DNA of 64,000 nt from Actinomycetota bacterium (GCA_009699575.1 WLNY01000005.1:1-64000), one strand, 5' to 3'; numbered from the stretch's first letter, positions 28,768 through 37,459 are shown. Notes: generated by a model from the sequence alone, not told the origin. Numbers and translations are program-made.

Positions 28768-30681
28768 ATGTCGCAAGCACGTCCGCTTCGACTTCGAAGA
28801 GAGGTAATACCTGTTCCTGCGGGTCCGGTCGCATCACACAATCACATTGCGCGAGTATGGGTAGATTCTGGTGTAGCGCATTTGGATGGATACTTCGATT
28901 ACGAGATTCCGCAGGCATTGAGCGAGCAAGTTAGAGCTGGCGTACGCGTAGGTGTTTCCTTTGCGGGTCGCGAAGTAGAAGCACTGGTACTCGCACGTTT
29001 GAACAGTTCGGATTCGGGTGCGCACCTAAAATCCATCACGAGAGTTTTATCTCCGATACCGCTTGCTTCACCTGCAACACTTTCTTTAATTGAAAATATT
29101 GCAAGGGAGTGGGCCTGTCACCCATTTGAGCTTATTCGCTCAGCTATACCACCTCGTGTCGTACTTTCAGAGAAAGCTATCACTGCTCACGCACAATCTT
29201 GGTGGGAGTTAAGGAATTCTAAGATAGATTTTGCACATAAGCCTTCTAAAACATATTTCTCACATAGCCCTAGTGTTCTTGCTTTAGATGAAGTTCTTTC
29301 TTTAGCCTTAGACAACATTGCACGCGGCAAAGTATTGATACTCGTACCGGACGAAAATAACTTAGATGTATTGCAGAATATTTTGAGAGAGTCCACAAAC
29401 ACAGTGGAAGTTTTACGTCTCGACAGCACTCTGGCTCGTTCCACGCGATATTCACATTTCTTGAGAATTTGTCTAGGCTCGCCCGATATAGTGATTGGAA
29501 CCCGAAGCGCCGTTTTCGCTCCAATCCAAGACCTAGCCACCATTATCATCGTGCACGAATCGTCGGAACAGTTTTATGAGCCGCGATCTCCAGGGTGGAA
29601 CGTAAGAGCAGTAGCTGACGAGCGGTCAAAATCCGAAGGAATTAACATTATTTACACCGGTTACAGCCCTTCCATCGAAGTAGGCATGCAAATTGAAGCA
29701 AAGGAGATTAAGTATCTCAGTGCTTCAACACGAGTGCCAGTAAATGCATTTGCGCAAACCTCTGGAGAACTTCTACCTGATCGCATATTTTCACCAATAC
29801 GATCTGCTCTGCGTGATGGGACTGTTTTATTCTTAGTACCTCGAAAGGGTTACGGAAACGCACTACTCTGTGCGAAATGCCGAAATATTGCATATTGCAG
29901 TTGTGGCGGACGACTTGCGGTGGCCGGTTCTGGAATGGATCCTCAATGTGTTGTATGCCTTAGATTTAACGGTGATTGGAAATGTTCGTGGTGTCAAAGT
30001 ACTGAACGTTATTACGCCGCTCGAGGCATCGATCGCGCAGTTGAGGAGATTGGGCGGGCATTTCCTAATAATGCAATAGTTTCATCTTCAGGGGATCACA
30101 TACTTAGGGGAGTGGGTCACGAAACAAAAATAGTTGTCAGCACTCCTGGGTCTATCCCGCATATACAAGGGGGCTATTCAGCAGTTGTTATTCTAGAAGG
30201 TTTACGCTTCCTAGCTGGTACTGATTTCAAAAGCACGCAAAGAGCCACTGAATTCTTCTTTGACGCCGCCTCGCACAAGAGCATTCACGGTGCTGTTCTC
30301 ATTGTTCTAGATAATGCCCATCCAGTTGTAGCCGCTCTGGCGAGATGGAACCCAACAATTGTTGTAAAAAATGAATTGAGGGATCGCAAGGAGCTATCTT
30401 TGCCGCCGTACGTAACAACAACTAGTTTTGAGATAGACGCGTCTGAGGCAGCACGCTTTGCTAGTGGTCTACGTGAATCAGTAACGTCGCATCGATTACC
30501 ACCCCTTACTAAAATATATGGTCCCACTCCTATCGGTTCTTCACGCAGCAGAATTCACATGACTACACCCCTTGATGGACGCCTAGAAGTAGCTCAGTTT
30601 CTTCGAGAGCTTAATAGACGCCGGGCCATCGCCAAGAAAATCGCCCTTGTTATAAGAATTGATCCCTACAGTCTCATCTGA
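28768..30681 (+). CDS. priA: PriA-like primosomal protein without helicase motifs
   Basis: A 637-residue PriA homologue. The N-terminal DNA-binding domain is present (ARVWVDSGVAHLDGYFDYEIP) and the zinc-binding cysteines remain (CAKCRNIAYCSCGG, later CVVC and CSWC). However, the helicase core has lost its ATPase motifs: the Walker A position reads IARGKVLILVPDE with no GxGKT, and the DEEH position reads VHESSEQ. Loss of these motifs is typical of actinobacterial PriA, which is probably a structural primosome factor. ATG 28768 is preferred; an in-frame start at 28711 would lie 49 nt inside metK. Confidence 0.85.
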   Translation: MSQARPLRLRREVIPVPAGPVASHNHIARVWVDSGVAHLDGYFDYEIPQALSEQVRAGVRVGVSFAGREVEALVLARLNSSDSGAHLKSITRVLSPIPLASPATLSLIENIAREWACHPFELIRSAIPPRVVLSEKAITAHAQSWWELRNSKIDFAHKPSKTYFSHSPSVLALDEVLSLALDNIARGKVLILVPDENNLDVLQNILRESTNTVEVLRLDSTLARSTRYSHFLRICLGSPDIVIGTRSAVFAPIQDLATIIIVHESSEQFYEPRSPGWNVRAVADERSKSEGINIIYTGYSPSIEVGMQIEAKEIKYLSASTRVPVNAFAQTSGELLPDRIFSPIRSALRDGTVLFLVPRKGYGNALLCAKCRNIAYCSCGGRLAVAGSGMDPQCVVCLRFNGDWKCSWCQSTERYYAARGIDRAVEEIGRAFPNNAIVSSSGDHILRGVGHETKIVVSTPGSIPHIQGGYSAVVILEGLRFLAGTDFKSTQRATEFFFDAASHKSIHGAVLIVLDNAHPVVAALARWNPTIVVKNELRDRKELSLPPYVTTTSFEIDASEAARFASGLRESVTSHRLPPLTKIYGPTPIGSSRSRIHMTTPLDGRLEVAQFLRELNRRRAIAKKIALVIRIDPYSLI

Positions 30682-30690
30682 TTCCCTTGA

Positions 30691-30696
30691 TAGACT
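30691..30696 (+). promoter_or_regulatory. -10 element TAGACT for leaderless def
   Basis: TAGACT is separated by 6 nt (AGCCAC) from the def ATG. There is no Shine-Dalgarno between them, which fits a transcript starting at the start codon. Confidence 0.55.
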
Positions 30697-30702
30697 AGCC
30701 AC

Positions 30703-31263
30703 ATGTCGATCATGCCTATTCGTCTCTTTGGAGATCCGGTCTTGATCACTCCTGCCGCAGAAGTTATCGACTTTGATAAAGAGTTGCGTACATTGGTTTC
30801 TGATTTGACGGAGACAATGCTTAATGCGCCCGGTGCGGGTTTAGCAGCACCGCAGATTGGAGTTCCATTAAGAGTTTTTGTCTGGGATGTCGATGAAGCT
30901 CTGGGACACCTCATTAACCCAACCTTAGATTTATCGCCTGAATTGCAGGAGGGGACTGAGGGTTGCTTATCCTTTCCGGAAATACTCTATGACACTCCTC
31001 GCGCCATGCGTGTTGTCGCAAAGGGGTGGAACATGTACGGAGAGCCGATCAGCGTGGAGGGGAGCGAACTCCTTGCTCGCGCAATTCAACATGAGACAGA
31101 CCATCTTGATGGAATCGTTTTTATTGATCGCTTATCTCCTGAGAATCGCAAGTTAGCTATGAAGGAGATTCGTGAGTCGGACTGGTTTGGAACTGCAGCG
31201 AGCGCGGGGCTTACCCCACAGTTCAAAACTTCCCCTCACTCAACTTTTGGTCTAGGGCTTTAG
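30703..31263 (+). CDS. def: Peptide deformylase
   Basis: A 186-residue metalloprotease removing the N-terminal formyl group from new proteins. All three family motifs are intact: GAGLAAPQIG (about residues 43-52), EGCLSFP (about 86-92) with the metal-binding Cys, and QHETDHLDG (about 128-136) with the HExxH-type metal ligands. The C-terminal tail of about 25 residues has low complexity. The next gene, fmt, adds the formyl group to initiator tRNA; its GTG shares the final G of the def stop (TAGTG). Confidence 0.95.
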   Translation: MSIMPIRLFGDPVLITPAAEVIDFDKELRTLVSDLTETMLNAPGAGLAAPQIGVPLRVFVWDVDEALGHLINPTLDLSPELQEGTEGCLSFPEILYDTPRAMRVVAKGWNMYGEPISVEGSELLARAIQHETDHLDGIVFIDRLSPENRKLAMKEIRESDWFGTAASAGLTPQFKTSPHSTFGLGL

Positions 31264-32177
31264 TGCGTATCTGTGTTGCTGCGACACCTGATGTAGCAAT
31301 TCCAACGCTGGATTATCTCCTTCACAGCGATCACGAACTTATTTCGGTGATTACTCAGCCAGATCGACCCGCGGGACGAGGCAGGGAGTTGCAATCAACT
31401 CCCGTCGCACAATGGGCGTCAGTGAATAATATTTTGCTCCATAAATGTAATAGTGATGACGAAGTCGCGAGTGCGCTCGAAAATATCGATTTGGTCATCG
31501 CAATCGGATATGGACGTATTCTTGCTCCCTACGTTTTGCAAATTCCTCGCTATGGTTTTATAAACCTACATTTCTCACTTCTGCCCTCATATCGCGGCGC
31601 AGCGCCTGCTCAGCGTGCACTATTGGCTGGCGAGGTGAAAACTGGTGTCACTGTTTTTAAATTAGATGCCGGCATGGATACAGGACCCATTTATCGTTCT
31701 CAAGTAGTTGATATTGCTCAAACGTGGAACACCGGCGATCTGCTGAAAGTTTTATCTGAAATAGGTAGCGACATTGTTTCAGCAACAATTGATGACATTC
31801 TTGCGGGGGTTTTACCGGTCGCGCAATCAGGGGCAGGAATTTCATTTGCTCCTAAGATCCTTCGCGATGAAACCTGGATTGACTGGTCCCAGAGTGCTGA
31901 GAAGATTAATAACCATGTCCGAGCCTTTACGCCTCATCCAGGCGCGCTCACTAAATTTCGAGGTCAGATTTTCAAAATAATTAACATTGGATACGCCGAG
32001 GAGGAGATCATGTTAAAAGCAGGAGAACTCACCCTCCTCAATAAAAAGGTTTATGTGGGATGCGATGATGGGCAGATTGTGAATTTAATTTCAGTGACAC
32101 CCTCAGGAGGCAAACCCATGTCTGCCTGTGACTGGGCTAATGGCGCACGCCTTGTACTAGGGGAGAAATTTGGCTAA
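31263..32177 (+). CDS. fmt: Methionyl-tRNA formyltransferase
   Basis: A 304-residue enzyme formylating Met-tRNA-fMet. The N-terminal Rossmann-type domain has QPDRPAGRGRELQ (residues 37-49) and the formyl-transfer signature NLHFSLLPSYRGAAPAQRAL (about 101-120). DAGMDTGPI follows near 138. The C-terminal OB-fold domain starts near 205. The start is a GTG directly on the def stop codon, and the rsmB TTG lies 8 nt before its own stop, so def-fmt-rsmB are tightly coupled. Confidence 0.95.
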   Translation: MRICVAATPDVAIPTLDYLLHSDHELISVITQPDRPAGRGRELQSTPVAQWASVNNILLHKCNSDDEVASALENIDLVIAIGYGRILAPYVLQIPRYGFINLHFSLLPSYRGAAPAQRALLAGEVKTGVTVFKLDAGMDTGPIYRSQVVDIAQTWNTGDLLKVLSEIGSDIVSATIDDILAGVLPVAQSGAGISFAPKILRDETWIDWSQSAEKINNHVRAFTPHPGALTKFRGQIFKIINIGYAEEEIMLKAGELTLLNKKVYVGCDDGQIVNLISVTPSGGKPMSACDWANGARLVLGEKFG

Positions 32178-33531
32178 CACGTCCGGTCGATCTTTTAAGC
32201 CACCTAAACCAGATGCTCCACGTTTACTGGTATTTGATTTGATTACTGAAGTTAATCGTCATGGTGGTTACTCAAATCTTCTGTTGCCTAAAGCGCTGGC
32301 TGCATCAAATTTCGAGGAGCGAGATAAGGGATTTGCAACTGAACTGCTCTATGGAACTCTTCGCATGCAGGGAAGACACGATTGGATTCTGGAGCAGGTA
32401 AGTGATCGTCCCTGGAACGATGTTGACGCAGGAATTATTGATGTTACACGCATGGGAGTTCATCAGCTTTTTGAAATGAGAGTGGCTACACACGCCGCTG
32501 TCTCTGCAACTGTTGAACTTGCCCGAAAAGTTCTAGGCGAGTCTAAGGCAAGTTTCGTCAATGCACTTTTGCGTAAGGTGAGTGCTCTTTCGTTGGAGGA
32601 ATGGGTGGAACCGTTACGCGCCGAGAAAGATCCCATCCGTCGACTCGCGATATTGCATTCACATCCCGAGTGGATTGTCTCTGCGTACTTTGATCTACTC
32701 AAAGACGAAGACGAAGTCGAATCTATTTTGATTGCCAATAACACTCCAGCTGTGCCGACTCTCGTCGCTTGGCCAGGGTTATCTACTCAGGAGGATCTCA
32801 TTGAATGTGGGGGTGTTCCCACTCAATTCTCTCCTTACGGGGTACGCATGCCAGGTTCCCCTGGTTCTCTAGATCTAATCAGGTCGCGAAAAGCTGGAGT
32901 GCAAGATGAAGGTTCTCAATTAGTTGCTCAAATATTTTCTCAAGCAGCGATCAAAAATGATAACTGGCTCGATTTGTGCGCAGGCCCTGGTGGTAAAGCT
33001 GCTCTATTATCGGCAATAGCTCGCGAACAAGGAAAAAATTTTACTGCCAATGAAACTTCTGAGATTCGCGCTGCACTAGTCAAACAAGTTATCGGAGAAT
33101 TTCCCATAATCGTAAGTGATGGCCGGAAAATAAAAGATCTCGGAGTTACCTACGGAGCTATTTTGGCTGATGTGCCATGCACGGGTCTTGGAGCTCTGCG
33201 CCGTCGACCTGAAGTCCGCTGGCGTAGAACTCCTGCAGATTTACGAGCACTCATTGAATTGCAACACGACCTTGCCGAGGCTGCCATCTCAATTTTAGAT
33301 GTCGGTGGCATTTTTGGGTACGCAACGTGTTCACCTCATTTTGCCGAGACACGGGTTCAAGTAAAAGATATTCTCAGAGGTCATCCCGAACTAGAGCAAT
33401 TACAAGTGGGGGATTACATGAGCTCGGAGCTTCGCGATGCCGGCGCATGTGATGGGGCCAATTTGGCGTTATGGACTCATCGACAGGGAACTGATGCAAT
33501 GTTTCTGGCACTCTTTCGACGAGTTTCTTAA
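32170..33531 (+). CDS. rsmB: 16S rRNA m5C967 methyltransferase (RsmB/Sun)
   Basis: A 453-residue enzyme with an N-terminal NusB-like RNA-binding domain (about 1-160) and a C-terminal Rossmann methyltransferase. SAM motif I is LDLCAGPGGKAALL (about residues 271-284). The two catalytic cysteines are visible in DVPCTGLGALRRRPEVRWRR and GYATCSPH (motifs IV and VI). The TTG start overlaps the end of fmt by 8 nt and gives MANTSGRSFKPP. Confidence 0.92.
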   Translation: MANTSGRSFKPPKPDAPRLLVFDLITEVNRHGGYSNLLLPKALAASNFEERDKGFATELLYGTLRMQGRHDWILEQVSDRPWNDVDAGIIDVTRMGVHQLFEMRVATHAAVSATVELARKVLGESKASFVNALLRKVSALSLEEWVEPLRAEKDPIRRLAILHSHPEWIVSAYFDLLKDEDEVESILIANNTPAVPTLVAWPGLSTQEDLIECGGVPTQFSPYGVRMPGSPGSLDLIRSRKAGVQDEGSQLVAQIFSQAAIKNDNWLDLCAGPGGKAALLSAIAREQGKNFTANETSEIRAALVKQVIGEFPIIVSDGRKIKDLGVTYGAILADVPCTGLGALRRRPEVRWRRTPADLRALIELQHDLAEAAISILDVGGIFGYATCSPHFAETRVQVKDILRGHPELEQLQVGDYMSSELRDAGACDGANLALWTHRQGTDAMFLALFRRVS

Positions 33532-33550
33532 TCTATTGTCTTCAAACCGA

Positions 33551-33556
33551 TAACAT
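33551..33556 (+). promoter_or_regulatory. -10 element TAACAT for leaderless rpe
   Basis: TAACAT is followed by 6 nt (AACGAT) and the rpe ATG. No Shine-Dalgarno is present, so a leaderless start is the simplest reading. Confidence 0.45.
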
Positions 33557-33562
33557 AACGAT

Positions 33563-34228
33563 ATGTCACGTGAAATACGCATAAATCCAAGCATTCTCAA
33601 TGCCGATCATGATCATATTCATGAAGAGATTGCTCGTATTGCGAAGGTTTCGGACTATATACACTTGGACATTTTTGATAATAAATTCGCACCAAATTTT
33701 TCGTTTGATTGGAAACTGGCGCAGGAGATAATTTCACGCAGTGAAGCACCCATTGACGCTCATCTCATGGTTTGTGATGCTGATTACATCGGACCACAAT
33801 ATGCCGAGGCTGGAGCCAAGAGCGTTACGGTGCATGTGGAAGCAACTCACAATATTTCGCAAACAGTCAAAAATATTCGCTCCCATGGGGCCCGTGCAAG
33901 TCTTGCCATAAAACCAAGGACTTCTATTGATGATTACTCTCAATACATTGATGAGGTAGACATGTTCCTGATTATGACCGTGGAACCCGGTTTCGGAGGG
34001 CAGAAATTTATGACCGAAATGCTTGAGAAAATCAGTCGAACTCGAGAATTGATTGGGAATAGACCAATTTGGATTCAAGTCGATGGTGGAATTTCACAGG
34101 AGACTATAGAAATCGCTCGCGACGCTGGAGCTGACACCTTTGTCGCTGGCAGTGCGGTCTTTCGTTCACTTGATCCGGCCGCCATGGTCGAGTCATTGCG
34201 CCAATTAGCCTCGAATGTGAAAGACTAG
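33563..34228 (+). CDS. rpe: Ribulose-phosphate 3-epimerase
   Basis: A 221-residue TIM-barrel epimerase of the pentose phosphate pathway (ribulose 5-phosphate to xylulose 5-phosphate). Conserved parts are INPSILNADHDHI (residues 7-19), HLDIFDNKFAPNFSF (metal-binding His and Asp), DAHLMVCD, MTVEPGFGGQKFM (about 133-145) and VDGGISQETI (about 173). The family usually reads HxDVMDGxFVPN, so DNKF is a mild divergence. The gene ends 7 nt before the FMN riboswitch region; in many Actinobacteria rpe precedes riboflavin genes. Confidence 0.93.
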   Translation: MSREIRINPSILNADHDHIHEEIARIAKVSDYIHLDIFDNKFAPNFSFDWKLAQEIISRSEAPIDAHLMVCDADYIGPQYAEAGAKSVTVHVEATHNISQTVKNIRSHGARASLAIKPRTSIDDYSQYIDEVDMFLIMTVEPGFGGQKFMTEMLEKISRTRELIGNRPIWIQVDGGISQETIEIARDAGADTFVAGSAVFRSLDPAAMVESLRQLASNVKD

Positions 34229-34235
34229 TCCTACG

Positions 34236-34356
34236 TTGTTCCGGGGGTCGGTGTAATTCCGAACCGGCGGTGAAGTCCGCGACCCGATCAAATCCATTGA
34301 TCGGTTGATTTGGTTAAATTCCAAAACCGACAGTTAGAGTCTGGATAAAGGGACAT
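34236..34356 (+). ncRNA. FMN riboswitch (RFN element)
   Basis: The aptamer is easily recognised: GGGGTCGGTGTAATTCCGAACC (34243-34264, split across P2), the nearly invariant GGCGGTGAAGTCCGCGACCC (34265-34284), a variable P4/P5 arm with the self-complementary GATCAAATCCATTGATC (34286-34302), and AGAGTCTGGAT (34336-34346). The closing P1 stem is GTTCC with GGGAC. FMN binding normally switches off riboflavin synthesis or import genes. It directly precedes a RibM-type importer. Confidence 0.93.
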
Positions 34357-34361
34357 AGTTT

Positions 34362-34390
34362 CCGTTGCGCACTCTGCGCCACGGTTCTTT
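34362..34390 (+). terminator. Candidate intrinsic terminator of the FMN riboswitch
   Basis: CCGTTGCGCA (34362-34371), loop CTC, TGCGCCACGG (34375-34384) form a 10-position stem with one mismatch, followed by the T-rich TTCTTTGTT. It may terminate transcription when FMN is bound. The T-tract is interrupted, so the activity is uncertain. Confidence 0.5.
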
Positions 34391-34394
34391 GTTG

Positions 34395-34421
34395 CTTCCT
34401 GGGCGCTCTAACCGAGGAAGG
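34395..34421 (+). promoter_or_regulatory. Candidate Shine-Dalgarno sequestering hairpin
   Basis: CTTCCT (34395-34400) can pair with AGGAAG (34415-34420), which is the ribosome-binding site GAGGAAGG (34414-34421) of the following importer. This offers a translational expression platform for the FMN riboswitch in place of, or together with, the upstream hairpin. Confidence 0.55.
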
Positions 34422-34431
34422 ATCTACGTAG

Positions 34432-35097
34432 ATGTCATTTTTGACGTGGCTTTTTGAAACAAATATTCACTTTGGAAGTAAGTCGATTCCATTGCGAGAA
34501 ATAATTGGCGGAACACTTGGTCTTACCAGCGCGATTTTAGGCGCTCGTCGAAAAGTAGCAGCGTGGCCGATAGGAATTATGGGTGACGCGTTGCTCTTTA
34601 CAGTCTTCCTAGGTGCCGTATTTACAACAAGTGATCAGGATGCAAATTTCTATGGTCAGGCGGGCAGAAACGCCCTACTCATCATTGTCAGCGCGTATGG
34701 ATGGGTCAGATGGAGTAATGCTCGCAGAGCCAACCAATCACATTCACCTGTCACGCCTCGCTGGACCACTGCTAAAGAAAGAATGATCCTGCTCCCTGCA
34801 ATTATCGTTGCCTTCTTCTTATCAATGCAGGTTTTTAAGAGCCTTGGAGAAAGTGGAAACTGGTTAATTGTAGATACATGGATCTTCACAGGCACAGCCC
34901 TTGCCACCTATGGCATGAGTCGCGGATATGTTGAGTTTTGGCTTGTGTGGGTTGCAGTCGACTTAGTTGGCGTTCCCTTTGCCTTCATCAACGGCTATTA
35001 CCCGACAGGAACGCTCTATGCAATCTATCTTCCCTTTGTTATATGGGGATTCGTATCGTGGCTTCGAATTAGCAAGAAAGAGAGGGTCCTCATCTAG
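34432..35097 (+). CDS. ribM: Riboflavin importer RibM (PnuC family)
   Basis: A 221-residue membrane protein with about seven hydrophobic segments and PnuC-family features (GGTLGLTSAILGARRKVAAWPIG, NALLIIVSAYGWVRW, VDLVGVPFAFINGYYPTGTLYAIY). PnuC proteins import vitamin precursors by facilitated diffusion with metabolic trapping. The FMN riboswitch directly upstream makes riboflavin the likely substrate, as for RibM of Corynebacterium and Streptomyces. In Streptomyces ribM lies within ribB(ribE)-ribM-ribBA-ribH followed by hisE-hisG; here only ribM is left. Nicotinamide riboside is the alternative substrate if the riboswitch link is misleading. Confidence 0.85.
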   Translation: MSFLTWLFETNIHFGSKSIPLREIIGGTLGLTSAILGARRKVAAWPIGIMGDALLFTVFLGAVFTTSDQDANFYGQAGRNALLIIVSAYGWVRWSNARRANQSHSPVTPRWTTAKERMILLPAIIVAFFLSMQVFKSLGESGNWLIVDTWIFTGTALATYGMSRGYVEFWLVWVAVDLVGVPFAFINGYYPTGTLYAIYLPFVIWGFVSWLRISKKERVLI

Positions 35098-35103
35098 TAA
35101 AGT
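35098..35103 (+). promoter_or_regulatory. -10 element TAAAGT for leaderless hisE
   Basis: TAAAGT overlaps the ribM stop codon region and lies 6 nt (AGCGCT) before the hisE ATG. No Shine-Dalgarno is seen. This would give hisE-hisG a promoter independent of the riboswitch. Confidence 0.5.
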
Positions 35104-35109
35104 AGCGCT

Positions 35110-35373
35110 ATGAAGTCTTTTGATTCCCTCTGGGTTGAGTTATCCAGCATTGCACTCACTCGCCCGGAGGGGTCAGGCACTATTAAGGCCCTTGACGCCG
35201 GGGTTCACGGGATTGGCAAGAAGGTACTGGAGGAAGCCGGCGAAGTCTGGCTCGCAGCAGAGCATGAGAGCGATGACGCCCTAGCGCAAGAAATTAGTCA
35301 GCTTCTCTATCATCTCCAAACTCTCATGTTGGCTCGAGGTCTCACTCTCGATGATGTTTACAAATACCTCTAA
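35110..35373 (+). CDS. hisE: Phosphoribosyl-ATP pyrophosphatase
   Basis: An 87-residue all-helical MazG-like enzyme for the second step of histidine synthesis. The acidic metal-binding motif is [21 protein letters not shown] (residues 30-50), followed by [23 protein letters not shown]. Stand-alone HisE next to hisG is the usual actinobacterial state. The stop is followed by AAGGAG, the ribosome-binding site of hisG. Confidence 0.95.
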   Translation: MKSFDSLWVELSSIALTRPEGSGTIKALDAGVHGIGKKVLEEAGEVWLAAEHESDDALAQEISQLLYHLQTLMLARGLTLDDVYKYL

Positions 35374-35382
35374 GGAGTTGTG

Positions 35383-36228
35383 ATGCTGCGTATCGCTGTA
35401 CCAAATAAGGGCTCCTTGGCTGAGTCGGCAATTCAAGTTCTTAAAGAAGCAGGATATAAACAGCGAAGTGATACTCGCGATTTGATCTTGATCGATTCTG
35501 AAAACGAAGTGGAATTTTATTACTTACGCCCACGAGACATTGCGCTATACGTTGGCTCAGGTGAGCTCGATGCGGGAATCACTGGTCGGGATTTATTGAT
35601 TGACTCAGGGGCGCAGGCTAGTGAAATTCTTGCTTTAGATTTTGCTGCGTCGACCTTTAGATGGGCAGCCAAGGTTGGAACGCAGATGGTCGAATCAGAT
35701 ATATCCGGTAAGAGAGTGGCGACTGCCTATCCCGGCCTTGTTCAAAATTACCTAGATTCACGTTCCATTGTTGCCTCTGTTGTCAGACTTGATGGCGCCG
35801 TCGAAAGCAGCGTTCGTCTTGGGGTCGCTGATGTAATTGCAGATGTTGTCAGTACAGGAAATACGCTTCGCCAAGCTGGACTGGAAATTTTTGGTGAACC
35901 CATTCTCACAAGTGAAGCCATTTTGGTTTCAAGAGCTACCACTTCAATTTCTACCTCCTTGGAGATTTTAGTTCGCCGACTCCAGGGAGTTATAACAGCT
36001 CGTCAGTATGTACTTCTTGATTATGACTGTCCAAAAGAGAAAGTGGATCAGGCCTGCTCAATCACACCAGGATTAGAATCTCCCACGATTTCCCCACTTC
36101 AAAAACAGGACTGGGTGGCAGTTCGGGCAATGGTTTTGCGAAAAGAAACTAATCACGTCATGGATCAATTGTGGGCGCTAGGCGCTCGAGGAATCCTCGT
36201 GACTGATATTCATGCGTGCAGGTTATAG
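35383..36228 (+). CDS. hisG: ATP phosphoribosyltransferase, long form
   Basis: A 281-residue HisG catalysing the first step of histidine synthesis. N-terminal IAVPNKGSLAESA (residues 4-16) and YVGSGELDAGITGRDLL are clear, ADVIADVVSTGNTLRQAGL (about 150-168) is the PRPP region, and the last 75 residues form the regulatory ACT-like HisG_C domain that binds histidine. ATG 35383 is chosen over GTG 35380 because AAGGAG (35372-35377) then has 5-nt spacing. The last 6 nt overlap the convergent serB gene. Confidence 0.94.
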   Translation: MLRIAVPNKGSLAESAIQVLKEAGYKQRSDTRDLILIDSENEVEFYYLRPRDIALYVGSGELDAGITGRDLLIDSGAQASEILALDFAASTFRWAAKVGTQMVESDISGKRVATAYPGLVQNYLDSRSIVASVVRLDGAVESSVRLGVADVIADVVSTGNTLRQAGLEIFGEPILTSEAILVSRATTSISTSLEILVRRLQGVITARQYVLLDYDCPKEKVDQACSITPGLESPTISPLQKQDWVAVRAMVLRKETNHVMDQLWALGARGILVTDIHACRL

Positions 36229-37446
36229 TTTTAAGAGCGCATCGGAAGAGTCAGCGCTTTCGATATCTTCACGATTAATGCCAAGCATGAAAAGTACCGA
36301 ATCTAAGTACGGGGCGTTGAGGGAACTATCTGCGGCAGCTTGAACAGATGGTTTTGCATTAAAGGCGATTCCCAGTCCTGCGGCAGCGATCATATCTAAA
36401 TCATTAGCACCATCGCCGATTGCAACCGTTTGATCGATAGATACTGACTCAGAGAGTGCGAAATCACGAAGCGCCGAGGCCTTGCCAGCTCTATCAATTA
36501 TTGTGCCCAGTAGGTTACCGGTGATTACTCCATCAATAATCTCAAGTCTATTTGCGCGAACATGTTCGATTCCTAGTTCGGTAGCTATTGGAAATACAAC
36601 ATCAGAAAACCCGCCAGAAACTAAACCTACGCTGTGGCCAAGCCTTTGCAGGGTACGTATGAGAGTCCGAGCACCTGGAGTGAGTGTCACTTCGCTCTTC
36701 ACATCTTCGATAATTGATGCGCTAGCTCCCTTCAACAAAGCTACGCGTGCCCTAAGCGAGTGTTCAAAGTCGAGTTCTCCGCGCATCGCAGATTCGGTGA
36801 TCACACTTACTTGCTCTCCGACACCATGTTTTTTAGCAAGCAAATCGATGACTTCTTGTTGGATGAGTGTCGAGTCAACATCCATGACGACAAGCTTTCG
36901 AGCCCAACGGGCAAGTCCTCCCGGAGCTACCGCGATATCCACTTTTACTTCCTTTGCAACAGCAGCAAGGCTCATTCGCAAATCATTGATAGGAGCTCCT
37001 GAAATGAGAAACTCAATTGCAGTGAGGGGGAAGGAGGCACTGCGATGAATTCTTTCGATATTTCCTCCTGCTTGCGCAATGGCGCTTGCTAGAGAACTGA
37101 TAGCTGAAGGAATCAATTTTTGAGCGAGAGCGACCACATGGACTAATCCACTTTTTGCCGCAATTGAGGCGGTTGGCTCATCTGTAAATGAGGTTGCTAT
37201 GTCGACACCTAATCGCACTGCACATTGATCGAGATCCTCCTCTATTGATTGCGCATGAGCACGATCGAGGGAAATCAATATTGTCAGAATTAGCCTACTG
37301 CGAATCACGACCTGCTCAATGTCAAGAACTGAGATGGCAAACGGGGCCAAGGTCCCAAATAATTCTTGGGTGATTCCCGGTGCATCATCGCCAGAAAGCA
37401 AAATTAAGCCTGTGAATTGACTCTGGTGCGTATCGTTCTCGCTCAT
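36223..37446 (-). CDS. serB: Phosphoserine phosphatase with ACT domains
   Basis: A 407-residue enzyme. Two N-terminal ACT-like domains (about residues 10-175, beginning FTGLILLSGDDAPGITQ) are followed by a HAD phosphatase domain with the nucleophile motif VVMDVDSTLIQQEVID (about 187-202), VGLVSGGFSDV (Ser/Thr motif) and AIGDGANDLDMIAAAGLGIAF. This is the actinobacterial SerB architecture for the last step of serine synthesis, with ACT domains likely sensing serine. ATG 37446 is chosen: TAAACT lies 7 nt upstream on the minus strand and there is no Shine-Dalgarno. An in-frame start at 37494 adds 16 residues not typical of the family. Confidence 0.93.
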   Translation of the reverse strand: MSENDTHQSQFTGLILLSGDDAPGITQELFGTLAPFAISVLDIEQVVIRSRLILTILISLDRAHAQSIEEDLDQCAVRLGVDIATSFTDEPTASIAAKSGLVHVVALAQKLIPSAISSLASAIAQAGGNIERIHRSASFPLTAIEFLISGAPINDLRMSLAAVAKEVKVDIAVAPGGLARWARKLVVMDVDSTLIQQEVIDLLAKKHGVGEQVSVITESAMRGELDFEHSLRARVALLKGASASIIEDVKSEVTLTPGARTLIRTLQRLGHSVGLVSGGFSDVVFPIATELGIEHVRANRLEIIDGVITGNLLGTIIDRAGKASALRDFALSESVSIDQTVAIGDGANDLDMIAAAGLGIAFNAKPSVQAAADSSLNAPYLDSVLFMLGINREDIESADSSDALLKL

Positions 37447-37453
37447 GTGCACC

Positions 37454-37459
37454 AGTTTA
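37454..37459 (-). promoter_or_regulatory. -10 element TAAACT for leaderless serB
   Basis: On the minus strand TAAACT is followed by 7 nt (GGTGCAC) and the serB ATG at 37446. The region up to 37529 also has to hold the promoter of the divergent ABC ATPase gene; TATGTT at 37516-37521 is 8 nt before that gene's ATG. Confidence 0.45.

Noticed and set aside
36482..37048. 188-codon open frame on the plus strand
   Set aside because: It is antisense to the catalytic part of serB; the Ser/Pro/Thr-rich translation has no domain and mirrors serB codon usage.
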